Assembly: GCF_905220565.1 (NCBI RefSeq)
Contig: NC_059416.1
Coordinates: 3,410,001-3,474,000 of the forward strand
Direction of reading: 5' to 3'
From: Melitaea cinxia
Taxonomy: Eukaryota; Arthropoda; Insecta; Lepidoptera; Nymphalidae
DNA length: 64,000 nucleotides
Part shown: positions 37,501 through 47,650 of the stretch, piece by piece
How the letters are laid out: each line of letters begins with the position of its first letter
Position numbering within the stretch: position 1 is the first letter of the stretch
The notes under the pieces: generated by a model
Seen by the model: the letters and a program-made list of their open reading frames with translations, nothing else
What the model was told of the DNA's origin: nothing
Databases searched by the model: none
Program-made: the position numbers and the translations under genes

Positions 37501-37990
37501 ACAATAATTTATCTTACTTGCAATAAAATAAACGAGGATTAGGTGTTTTTATATAAATTATAATAAAAATTTAATTAAACCCGAGAACATAAATATGTAA
37601 AGATACATAGAAGTTAATAATAAATAACAGCAAAAAGATGTATATAAAAATTTAAATAATTCAATTAACCGAGCGGAACTGTGATAACAGCGTTGTACTG
37701 TTTGGTGAACCAAATATGGCGGTCACGGCTCAATGGTGAAACGCCGTGGAAACAAGAAACTATGAGAATGATACAGTGATACTTTATAAACATATATGCA
37801 CACGCTACTATAGGCACACCCCCCAGGGAAATAAATGAAATACCTATAGGATATCACTGCAAAGCAGTTAAGAAGTATGACTTCGTATACAACTGAGTGA
37901 CCATTTTGGGAGCATTACACTAGCTTATTTGCTTTTATTATTATTATTATTATTCGCTAAATTTCCGAATAAAGTAATTTGTTATAAGAA
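34579..37990. other. AT-rich spacer
   Basis: No supported gene. Noted: a YY1/Pho-like 'GCCGCCATTTTTG' at about 35,498-35,510 in a short GC-richer stretch, a GC-richer patch at 36,360-36,420, and a fragment at 36,660-36,730 resembling the 62.1-kb repeat ('CCCACTGCTG', 'AAGGATTGGAGCTT'). Confidence 0.4.
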
Positions 37991-38015
37991 ATGGTTCTTA
38001 CTCAACGACCTCTGG

Positions 38016-38174
38016 GGCAAACATACGTCCAGACCAAGGCAAATATGTCTAATAAGCTACACAAGTAACCTAAGCAGAATTATCGGCGAAGGCTGGATGA
38101 GGATATGTATGACAATTGCAGATAACCGGGATATTTGGCAGGAGCTTTTGGGAGGCATAGGTATACCTAATTAG
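38016..38174 (+). pseudogene. RTE-clade LINE polyprotein C-terminus, degenerate
   Basis: The frame reads SRPRQ, then RIIGEGWMRICMTIADNRDI and WQELL before a stop. RTE polyproteins typically end with GRPxxRW...(G)xxWMRxAxDRxxWRxLxEAYVQQW. Here the W-M-R and D-N-R-D-I-W-Q-E-L anchors survive, with an insertion between them, and the EAYVQQ end is lost. No catalytic portion is present. The leucine run at the start of the frame comes from a (TTA)n tract. Confidence 0.5.
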
Positions 38175-38179
38175 CATAA

Positions 38180-38870
38180 CATAGACAACCTTTAGTGCAT
38201 TGTTTTTTTTTTTGTTCAGTATTTTCTTTTTATATTTATACATTTAATATACTTAGGTATTATGTCAGATGAGGCATATTTGTGATGGTCGTATATTTAG
38301 GTATAAAAACAGACTGTTTTAATTAGAAATGTTTGTTGAATGGTAAAAAACATGAATGTATTTTTTTAACTAAGACTTGTTTGCCCAGCTGTGGCCGTGG
38401 TGTTTGCCATTCTGTTTCAGAATAGTTCACTTTAGTTTTTCATGCAAGAGCATCGTACCCAATCTTTTGCGAGTTTTCAGTCAGTTTCGAAACACCTTTT
38501 TTTTGATATTCGCCAAGTTCGTGAACGCAATAAATAAAACTTTGCTTATTCCTAACTCGCTGATACAACTGACCTGTCTAATACCTATCTGTCGACTATT
38601 TTCTTATCTAGAGGTGTTTCGAGATTTTTGTAAATTTCCAAATTATACGAGTAGGTACTATTTTGATTTTGCGATTGTTATTTATATAATTTATTTGTAT
38701 TCTGAAATGTACTATAAAATCTATTTTATTCTGTCATAGAATAAAAAAGGACTCAAGACTGTTTTGCCTCAGTTTGTTTTATTTTGACAATTTTTGTACA
38801 TTGGCAGTATTTTTTTATTTTGTATTTTTTTTTTGCAATTGAGAGTAACTACAACTTACAAAATAATAAT
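38180..38870. other. Open but unassigned AT-rich stretch
   Basis: A 120-codon plus-strand frame (38,377-38,739) is rich in F/L/I with four to six cysteines. It has no recognisable domain and no convincing promoter or splice context. I treat it as chance or a relic. Confidence 0.3.

Positions 38871-38872
<2 letters not shown>

Positions 38873-38944
<72 letters not shown>
38873..38944. repeat. (AT)36 microsatellite
   Basis: Seventy-two bases of uninterrupted AT; can form a cruciform. The IYIYIY reading across it is not a gene. Confidence 0.97.
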
Positions 38945-38947
<3 letters not shown>

Positions 38948-39059
38948 AATTTATATACAGTTTAAAAAACATTTAAAATTTTATTTAACGACCAACACAA
39001 TAAAACCACACGCCATAAACAATACAAAATTAATTAATGGCGCGAAATAAGAACCTATA

Positions 39060-39500
39060 AATATTTATCAATTCAGGCGTAACAACAAATGATCCATTAC
39101 AGTCCATAAACGAGTCGAAATCGATGTTGATAACTTTGAAGCTGTCAATTTAAATCGATTAATTCGATTCATAGCTCCATAAAACGAATTACAATACAAA
39201 AACATCGATATTAAATACAACAGAGTATCCGTCCAATGACCGATTGCGTTAAAAAAACGAATAATCATAATTTAAAAATCGAACCTGGCCCGGCTGACCT
39301 TAAAAGGAAGCCATTCGACGGGAGATGTATTAAAAATTGAAATAACAAGTTGCGTACATCGACCGTTTAGATAGAGAAATATTACAGAAGACCGAACGTT
39401 CGAATCGTAAAAGAGATCGTAACGCGATAAATTTAAAGAACTATTTCGAATAAACATTAGCGCGGCAGATGTTGTTCGAAACTAAGATTAGGGGAACTAA
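39060..39500 (+). promoter_or_regulatory. Candidate upstream regulatory region of gene A
   Basis: No recognisable transposon remains here, which is unusual for this window, and base composition is less skewed. It contains several homeodomain-like and Cut/GATA-type words (for example TCGATTAATTCGATTC at 39,153-39,170, and ATCGATATTAAA). It lies immediately upstream of a TATA-like box and a signal-peptide exon. The regulatory role is inference. Confidence 0.3.
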
Positions 39501-39502
39501 GG

Positions 39503-39512
39503 CATAAAAAGC
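39503..39512 (+). promoter_or_regulatory. TATA-like box of gene A
   Basis: CATAAAAAGC sits about 120 bp before the gene A start codon, with a CCAAT motif just downstream (39,519-39,523). A start site about 30 bp downstream (39,535-39,540) would give a leader of roughly 85 nt. Confidence 0.4.
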
Positions 39513-39579
39513 GGTCAGCCAATCGCGTTCGAGCCCGATCGTCGGTCCTTTTCTTTCGTCGACCGCACCGCTCTTTCTA

Positions 39580-39609
39580 ATGCTCATATTTTTTGCGATC
39601 TTATTCTAA
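39580..39609 (+). other. Upstream ORF in the gene A leader
   Basis: A nine-codon ORF (MLIFFAILF, then TAA) precedes and is in frame with the main start. The stop makes it a separate uORF, which could reduce translation of gene A. Confidence 0.35.
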
Positions 39610-39621
39610 TTCCTCATTCAA

Positions 39622-39693
39622 ATGGCTCGCATCGGATTCCAGGGGCGCGTAACCTTTCTACTCTTAATTACATTTTTACTTATCACGTTTAAG
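39622..39693 (+). CDS. Gene A first coding exon: signal-peptide-like N-terminus
   Basis: Twenty-four codons from ATG to AAG, directly followed by GTAAGG, a near-consensus 5' splice site (AAG|GTAAGG). The product begins MARIGFQGRV, a short basic n-region, followed by TFLLLITFLLITF, a strongly hydrophobic core, then K. This is the profile of a signal peptide or signal anchor, so the mature protein is probably secreted or membrane-bound. The exon ends in phase 0. If unspliced, the frame stops 13 codons later. A TATA-like element lies 119 bp upstream and the leader has one short uORF. I found no matching second exon before 64,000; the intron may be long. A neuropeptide or other small secreted protein would fit, but the family is unknown. 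Phase excludes direct splicing to the exon at 51,167. Confidence 0.5.
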
Positions 39694-40452
39694 GTAAGGT
39701 ATTCATTAATAGCGGCTAATTGTGAACGGTAAGGTAATGATTTCGGCTAAGCTATTATATTATTCGTTTGAAACGATAGGTGTTTGTTTTTTCCGCGGTC
39801 ACGGCGACGCGTCGCATGCATTACGATGGGCACACAGATACCGGTTATATTTATAATGTCTAAGTTAATTGTTTTTATTATTCTGCTATGCAAAACGTGT
39901 ATAGTTAAATTAACTTGATATTTTTAATCGTTTGAAAAGGCATGTTGTCCATAAAATTATAATTAAGTTAAAACGACTTGGCTTCAGATAAATCGTTATA
40001 AAATACATTTCTGTTCAAATGTAATAAGAAATACGTGCTTTAATATATGATACCTAAACAAGAAATGAATTACGAATATGATACATTTTGTAAAAAAAAA
40101 CAACTCTGATCGATTTTATTACAAATAAAAATAGTTCTACATAAACAAACGACTATAATATTTTCAACACGGCATTTATTAATAGTGTATATTTACAATA
40201 CGATGTGTAAGGCAATCATGCAAAACAACAAATGATGCTTTAGAAAATTTGTGCTCATCATTAGCCATGTCTATTGCAATACATTAGAAGACTCGCGCAG
40301 TTTATCCAACTTGAATTTTTTTTCTGCGTTCTAAAACTAACAAATACATTAAACTTTCTGGCTTCTTTTTTTGTGGAAGTTTTATTTATCTATACTAATA
40401 TTATAACGAGAAAAGATTTGACATATTGAAGAAAAACGTGTGTGTGTGCATA
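39694..40452. other. Putative gene A intron, AT-rich
   Basis: Nothing recognisable apart from a CTAGCTG-type end ('CTATACTAATATTATAACGA', 40,390). Confidence 0.4.
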
Positions 40453-40590
40453 TCACACACGGCAGAAGTAAAACTTCTGAAAAATCTTAAGAAGGTAGGC
40501 CGTTACGATTTGTTCTATCGACGATGATCGCGGTCTCGTGAAAAAGGTCATAAGCGCCATGCAAAACGCGTCTCTTACGCGTTTTGAGCA
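40453..40590. repeat. 'GAAGTAAAACTTCT' repeat with internal perfect hairpin
   Basis: Starts CACACGGCAGAAGTAAAACT like the element at 30.25 kb. It ends with a perfect 10-bp stem and 5-nt loop at 40,562-40,586 (CAAAACGCGT, CTCTT, ACGCGTTTTG). Confidence 0.55.
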
Positions 40591-40635
40591 GTAATGTATT
40601 CTATCACATTTATGTGTTTGTTTGTTTTTTACACA

Positions 40636-40700
40636 TTAGCCTATAGCAGTCCACTACTGGACATAGGCCTCCCCAAGCTCGAACCAAACATCCCGAATCA
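40636..40700 (-). pseudogene. RTE C-terminal tail fragment
   Basis: Reading the minus strand gives EAYVQ-stop-WTAIG followed by a stop: the end of an RTE polyprotein with one premature stop. The upstream part is lost, so the plus-strand open frame here (40,594-40,794) is a shadow. Confidence 0.7.
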
Positions 40701-40799
40701 AGATTTTTTTTTAAATAAACAGAATGAGAGTGAAACCGGTTGTCGAACCCTGTATAATGTATTTATATTCGGAATTAAAGACGTTATCAGCTGAGCGGA

Positions 40800-43700
40800 G
40801 GTCGTAGGATGTACATCCGCCGAGATTCACTCGCTTGTCTCCGCGCCTGTACCGGTGTGAAAATCGTACGATTGACGTACAATCGCTGTGTCGATTGTCT
40901 TACAGTTCGTTGCTCATGTCTCGATATTGAGTTTCTTTTTTTTATTTGTTAAATGTCATACATGTTATATTCCATTCTGCTAATTAAGAAAAGATATAAT
41001 TAAACATTTCAGAAGAATTTGTAGTACAAGTTACCGAGAAGCAATTTTCATCCTACATTCCCTTAAAACTTAAGGCTAAGTTATAAAAAAAAATTAACGT
41101 CGATAATAAATAACATATTTCCGCTTAAATGCTTTAACATTATAATTATTTGACTATGTTTATCACTACTAAAATATATAAGTATACACATTTCTAAATA
41201 CTAATTTTTTTTACAATATTAAGTAGTTCTAAGCTCGTGCGGCCGACTGTATCATCTCGAGTCACATCTCAAGACAGATTTGTCTCACCTCTCGCGAGCC
41301 CTTCCGGTTGCCGCTCCACGTTGTTTGACGCTGAAAACATTCGTCAAAGTGCTGTCCAATTAAAATCCATAAAATACTGTTCTCTTCTGTAAAAATATTT
41401 TTATATTTCGAAATTTTGTACACTAGAAATCCTAAAAAATAATGTCTGCTTTATTAATTGGTAACTGTAGCCTCATTATCATCATCGTTACCTTATATTC
41501 TGTCTGCGACCTTGTAGAAATCTGCTCTACATACTTTTTGTTTCGAGATAAAAATAACCTTATCATATTCCAGAGTATTAGCTATCATAAAAAATACTTT
41601 TTGACTAAACCACACATACAGTTTTTTCGCGTTTTCGTTTATTTTCTGCCTAGTCCGCCATTATAAGTTAAAGCTTCTTATAGTCTGGCTAATGAAAGTA
41701 GATACTGAAAAAATGCGGCATATTTAAAAAAACCACAACCTGGCAACGTCAAAGACGCGCTATCTTGTTTATTTGTTTTTTTTTTTTTACTATTACCATA
41801 CGCTGATTCCGATTCTTCCCAATCTCTATTAAAACCGCCGAAATTTGTCAATGTTTATAACAAGATTTATTTTATTTATTTATTTATTACTTCTTGCATA
41901 AATATAATCAAACACTTTTACGTAGTAAAAAAAAAAACAACATAACAGAAATAAAATTACATTGTTACCGACACACATTTATGTTACCGAATATTTATAT
42001 TGTCCTAAATTCTAATTGTGTTTTCAGACGTAGTAATTGGGCTGAATAAGGTTTTGAATTGGTTTAATAATTATATTTATAAATCTTAGTAGGTTTCCGT
42101 TAGATATTCCCAAATTAAAGGGGTAATATTCGATGGTGGGAACCCTACAGACCCTACAGTGCTGCCATTTAAAAAGTATGCAAAAAAATCGAGTATCTAC
42201 TTTCGTTAGCCACACTATATCTTACATTATTATTACCATGCTCAATAACAACAACATCAAAATCATTCTATTTCAAATTAATTAAGTCAAAATATAAAAC
42301 CAAATACGATAACCAATATAAACTATTAAGACATCTCTATTACAAAATGGCCGTCCATTTCATTTGACATTGAACGTCAACCTTGTTAATAGTAAATAAA
42401 AATTACGTAATTTCGTCTCACGCAATAATACAAACAAGCGATCACGCTAAGAATGATGTCTTACTATTTAGAAATAACAATTCAGCGAAGGATATCATTA
42501 AATAATGATAATTATGAGCGAATATGTGGGCAATTCTATGCGCATATTCGCGATGTACCAAACAAGGGCATAGTGCGTTTCCGCGTTGATTCACTCGGTA
42601 GCGGGACAAGAAATAAGCGTAAGCGATTACAACACTAATCAAAACAAAGTTATACCGTTTATTAACAAATAACTTACATTTTATTTTATTTGAAAAATAT
42701 TTCTCCATATTTTTTTTAATTTATGACGTTTTTCTAAACTATAGTTTTAACATTTTTTTTTTATATAGAAATTGTTACTGCGTTTCATTTTGCGTTGGTT
42801 TAAAGTCGAATCTCTTCTATTTTACTGGTTAGATGTAGAGAAACAAATAAAAATATTTTACAATGCGCTGAATCATTTGGTATTTACACACAGATAGGTA
42901 TGATTGGAACAAAGCGAGTTTAGCCGAGCATTGTTACGGAATAATGTATTAACAGATGATGTAACGAGATCACAATGAATTTCATGTGGAAACACTGGAA
43001 TTTGACTAATGTCATTACATGAATGGAAATCTGAAATAAATAGTTGCAAAAATTTGCATAGTAATCGGTACAATACAATAACGAGAGAATCTCGTTGTTT
43101 TAAAATTTACGCTGGTGTTGGGCATAGGTCTCTTTTTCCATGTAGGAGTTTTTTTTATTTTTTTATTTAGAGACAGTAAATTTGTTAAATTTTGTTAGCA
43201 TTCAAAATTATGTTTATTTTTTTTATTTTATCATAAAATATTAATCATTTTTTTTATTCGTATTATAAATTAACAAGGCACATTTTTTTACTAATTGATT
43301 CTACAATTTTCTCGGTCATTGATGCACACAGACATTGTTTTCATGTTCAAAATATGTTTTAATTTTCCGTATCAATGTAACATTCGCTAATTTAATAATA
43401 TTGTATATTTATGAAAATTACAGTTTTATTTTGTATATTTTATTGTATTTACTACGTACGTACGTACGTATTTAGTTGTTTCCACACTCACGACTCCTAC
43501 TCTTACTATGTGTTATAAATATTATTCCTTAAAAAATCCAATGTGGTAATCTTACTGTATTTTGTTATATCAATTAATTGTTTTATTATACGTGTGATTG
43601 AAGTTTAAAACAGATTTATATGATTATTTAGTTTTAATTTCATTTTACTCTACTGGACCGTCACAGTGTAAAAATTAATATAAGTAAACTATATAGTATA

Positions 43701-44815
43701 AAAATTTATAATTGGAACAACATTCATATACAGAAATACTATATTAAAAAATTCCTTAAAATTTTTATTTAGCAACAAGGAAAAAAATACTCCTATGAAT
43801 AAAATTTATGTAATACCTACTCTTTTATGGAACTTTATAGCTATTTTATCATGTTTAGAAAGTAGCTGTATTAATAAATTACAGTGACAAACGACGAAGT
43901 ATAAATATTTGATTTATGATCATTTCTTTCAACTTTGGTTGATATCACTTCTTGAATCCGACTTTTTGCCAAAAGCATTATTGAATTTTCTATAGATACA
44001 ACGTCTTGAACGAACATATTAGAAAACATAAGTGCTTTTTCTTCTTTTGATGTACCACTATAAATTCTCTACAACTTATCATAATTTTCATGACTTTTTC
44101 ATTAGTAGATATTTAAAAAGCTAAGAAAAACTATGTGGTATGAAATGTTTTACATTTTTCTTCGCTCATTACATTTAATGTATGATTTAATAACATTGAA
44201 AAAAAGTCGTCGTTTTTAAAACCGGACGCAACGGAACGACAAATTTTTAGAATGTCGTTTCATATAAGAAGTCACGATTGAACGACGTGACACCAACAGG
44301 ACGAAAAAAATATCGTTAATAATGTTTGGCACGTCTCATTCGTGCTTCCCAAGATTATGCGTAAGCGTATGCAGTGGCGTTGTAATAGTACAGAATGAAG
44401 TCACAAATAGATGTCATGTTAGTTTCTATGACTACTATAACGAATAATGATATTAATGAAGATTACAATCAACTTTCGTATTTTTAATCCTTCACATTGT
44501 TTTATGTCTAAATAAAAACAGTAAATAATTTTTTCAAGGCATCAGAAATTATAAAGTATAAAATTATTGTCTATTTCATTTCACAATATTAATTATTCCG
44601 TAAAGTAAATTATTTTCTGTGAATCGTCTGATTTGAATCTCCTCCAAAAACCATTTGTGTAACATAACTCGTATGTACGCTTCAGCCTCGTAGGTATTAT
44701 ATATTTATTACTTTGATAGCAATAATAAAATTAGCTTTAAATCTTTATTAAAATAAATTATAATAAAACTCGCTACATCTCAACACTCGCCCCACACACA
44801 TACACACACACAAAC
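40800..44815. other. Spacer or gene A intron with scattered GC-richer patches
   Basis: Two 12-bp palindromes occur close together (GGATGTACATCC at about 40,808 and AATCGTACGATT at about 40,862). A GC-richer patch lies at 41,230-41,345. A plus-strand 61-codon frame at 42,453 ends RKRLQH but has no supporting splice sites. A 33-bp fragment of SINE family 2 lies at 43,117-43,149 ('GTTGGGCATAGGTCTCTTTT'). A (TACG)4 run lies at 43,453-43,470. No gene supported. Confidence 0.35.
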
Positions 44816-44819
44816 GCAT

Positions 44820-44949
44820 CCTGAGTCAGCGTGACCTTGGAATAGACGAGTCTATTTCGCAGTTTTAGCCAATCAGCAGTCGGCGCACGAGCAAGCTTTG
44901 TTTGTTACCCAGCTGTTTATTTCGTTAACATCGCCTTGTAAAATTCATA
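44820..44949 (+). promoter_or_regulatory. Promoter and 5' leader of gene B
   Basis: Within 130 bp upstream of the gene B start: TGAGTCAGC (44,822-44,830; AP-1/CNC-type), TGACCTTGG (44,832-44,840; its complement CCAAGGTCA matches the FTZ-F1/ERR monomer site), and a CCAAT motif (44,869-44,873). No upstream ATG occurs between the CCAAT motif and the start codon. No TATA box is seen. The motifs are matches by eye only. Confidence 0.35.
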
Positions 44950-44962
44950 ATGGTCGTGGTTG
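44950..44962 (+). CDS. Gene B first coding exon (13 nt, MVVV-G)
   Basis: ATG GTC GTG GTT G followed by GTGAGT, a good splice donor. The start has A at -3 and G at +4, a good initiation context. The exon leaves one nucleotide of a split codon (phase 1). The strong acceptor at 51,166 opens an exon that needs exactly one preceding nucleotide, and joining them makes GGT (glycine), so the product starts MVVVGLERVAEELMG. Phase agreement, a donor, an acceptor and a Kozak context on the same strand support a real gene, although a 13-nt exon alone would not. The 6.2-kb intron is ordinary for a lepidopteran first intron. Confidence 0.45.
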
Positions 44963-45710
44963 GTGAGTCTTAATACTCTAAGAAATATTTTTTTAATCCT
45001 AAACTAAATCAATTGGCGAACTTTGTACCTCCTTTCTGTGAATATATAGGTTTTTTTACTGTCTTCTTTTTTTAATTTGTAAAGGCCTTTTATGTCAATA
45101 AAGAACACAAAAAAGAAAAATATCCATTAGGTTACATCAGATATACATCTCTACGTAATAAACAATAGCCTAAGACCGATTATGAACCATACCAAAGATA
45201 AAAAAATCATAAAAATCTGTCACACCGTTTCAGAGAAGTTTGGTAAAGGATAATATGACACGAGATTTTTGTATATTAAAAAACTATGTATATTACACAC
45301 GACAAAAAAATAAAAAAACAAAAAATATAAAATTCTATTATTGTAAAAGTCAAACATTCTCTACCAGGACCAGGGGTCTTCTTAGGACGTACTACAGCAG
45401 ACGTTTGATTGTGTAAAATTGGAAACAGAGCTAATTCGTTAAAGAAAGACGCTAAGAAAGATAATAAATTTAGCATCAAACAAATTTTAATACAGATGAT
45501 AATATTTTTCGTCTTTTTCTAATACTTACATAAGTACAATTAGTTATCTATTTTGATTGAGTACTTACTAATCTACTACTCTTGTTTATGAATTTTAAGA
45601 ATAAAAAAGTTACTCTTTACAAGTTTTAAGGATACAAAAAATGATTGAAAAATTATCAAATAAATTTTGTAAATCTCTATTGAATCTTGATTACACAAAT
45701 ATTTTATGGT

Positions 45711-45728
45711 CAACGTGACGTCACGTTG
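45711..45728. promoter_or_regulatory. 18-bp perfect palindrome containing a CRE
   Basis: CAACGTGACGTCACGTTG is perfectly self-complementary and includes TGACGTCA, the CREB/ATF full site. A half-site (GTCACGTCAT) follows 22 bp downstream. It lies about 0.75 kb into the gene B intron. Binding is inference. Confidence 0.5.
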
Positions 45729-47524
45729 TAATCTTTATTGTCACGTCATAACAGCTTGTTACTACAATAGACCACGTCGTAAAAATTAATTATTGTAAAG
45801 ATTAGTCTGTAGTGTTTGTAGCAGTTTATTAGTAAGTAAACTGTTTATAGGATAATAACTTAATTTAAGGATTGCAATTTAATTCACTGCGCTGTCTAAA
45901 TATTTACAAATTAGATTATGCAATTTAGTGTAGCATTTGGAAGATACGCGTACATACATAGGTATATTCCGAAGACTGATTTTTTTATAGGTATAGATTA
46001 GGTAGCCAAAAATTTCCTTTTGGTTGTATTAATAGTTAAAACTAACGTTAAACATTGAAAATACAGTTTTCATCAACCAACATCTTAAAATTTACATTGT
46101 ATGGTTTAAATTAATAATTATTATTATAAGCTCAGCTTACGATACGGCTTTAATGATATAAACTTGTTTATATTATTAATAAATGTCTTGTAAATTATAG
46201 ATTAGCTATTATTTTTTTATTAATAGCGTATATTTAACGTGTTATGGTATAACTGTCAGCATAGCTTATTATCTGACAAAAAAAATATAACTTTTACAAA
46301 TTCTTCTATTTTTATTTGGAAGTTTGTTAAGATGTTTATGAAATTTATCATCTAAACGTGACAAGTTGTGCGTTTATTAATATCGGTATTTATTAAGATA
46401 ACAATTTTTTTTAGGTTAGAAAACACTACTTATTTCACCCATTGAATTACAAAATAGTTCAGCATATTTACGTTATCACTGCAATGTTATGGGTACCTTT
46501 ACGTATTAAAAAGGTATCTAATTACAAAACTAAATTTTACATATAAAAACTAACTCATAGATTAAAAATAAATAAACTCCTTACACTCAAAAAAAAAAGA
46601 AAATAAATTAAGTGACAAGTAGTTTATTTTAGCATATCGTTGATCTGTGACCGACAATGTTACTAGAATATCGATCACATATGGATAATTATTTTTTTAA
46701 CTACCAAGCTTGGCAGGCCGTTGACTCATAATTATTCTAGGTCCCGTTTCAGTTGGCCAAGCGAGTTGATTAGGTACTGTCTTGGCTCTATAACATGGAA
46801 ATTGTAGGGAACTACGATCCTACAGCTTTAGTGGTGCTTGTTAGCGTTAGTGTAATGTTTTTAGCCTATTTCTTTAGCAAAAAATAAGTTTTATTATTTT
46901 TGGAAACCTTCTTTAATAATAAGCCTTCATAAGCCACTCAATCCCGAGATTAGGAATTACAAACAAGCTCTTTTACTTTGTTCTGTTGCTTGCTAGTCAA
47001 GGTATCGATGACGAATATTTCATAATTATTGCATAATTAGCGAAATAAGATAAAGTTTTGTGTCAGAAAATGTTCATTGTCTATATTTAGAAGCTGAAAC
47101 GTTGACATTATACTACCACAACGGGCCATATATTAACATTTCATAAATATTAATTAATTATTTAGTTTTTTATTAGTTTCATATTTTCAAATATCTTTCG
47201 TTATAATTTAAAAATTAATTATTATATTTAAAACACAGATGAAATAGAAAACAAAATGAAATGACCGATGTCATAAAGTTCTACTTTGTTTCAGTCAAGA
47301 ACTGTGTTTTAGTTTCAGAAAATTGAATCGAAGTAAAACTAGAAAAACGATTTTAATCGTTTTCATTTATGTATTGATGGTTTTATTATGTTTCGACTTT
47401 GAAATTCAAAAAAATATTTTTTAATTACCGACTTGTTAAAACATTCAATTAGTACTATTTTTTTAAATAAGGTTTGAAATATGAACGATTTTATTTTTGT
47501 GTTACCCTCACATTAGGAATTCTA

Positions 47525-47650
47525 AACATTTTTGAATATCATATCAAAAATTGACCGCTCCAGCGGGATTCGTGTCGACACGGTCAGTCGGAGACGCGGG
47601 TTCGAATCCCGCTGGAGCGGTCAATTTTTGATATGATATTCAAAAATGTT
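47525..47650. repeat. Perfect 48-bp inverted repeat (foldback) around a tRNA-like core
   Basis: Arms 47,525-47,572 and 47,603-47,650 are exact complements over all 48 bp, separated by 30 nt. The inner right arm with the loop forms a canonical T-arm, GCGGG TTCGAAT CCCGC (47,596-47,612, a B-box), followed by TGGAGCGGTCA, the look of a tRNA 3' end. The inner left arm is the complement. The outer 27 bp of each arm is unrelated AT-rich sequence. A self-complementary CGTGTCGACACG (47,571-47,582) sits at the loop edge. About 8 nt are missing for a full cloverleaf, so it is not a normal tRNA gene. A transcript would fold into a long perfect hairpin. Confidence 0.9.

Noticed and set aside
38377..38739. 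120-codon plus-strand frame
   Set aside because: Hydrophobic AT-driven composition, no domain, no promoter or splice context; long frames can occur by chance here.
38794..38976. Open frame with IYIYIY run
   Set aside because: Translation of the (AT)n microsatellite.
42453..42638. Possible neuropeptide exon ending RKRLQH
   Set aside because: No acceptor or donor in a compatible phase, no repeated peptide units; the antisense strand is also open.
45276..45479. Minus-strand frame containing RPKKTPGPGREC
   Set aside because: Short, no start or splice support; composition typical of chance.
47553..47623. Functional tRNA gene in the foldback
   Set aside because: T-arm is canonical, but the D and anticodon region is about 8 nt short and the acceptor pairing is just the inverted repeat.
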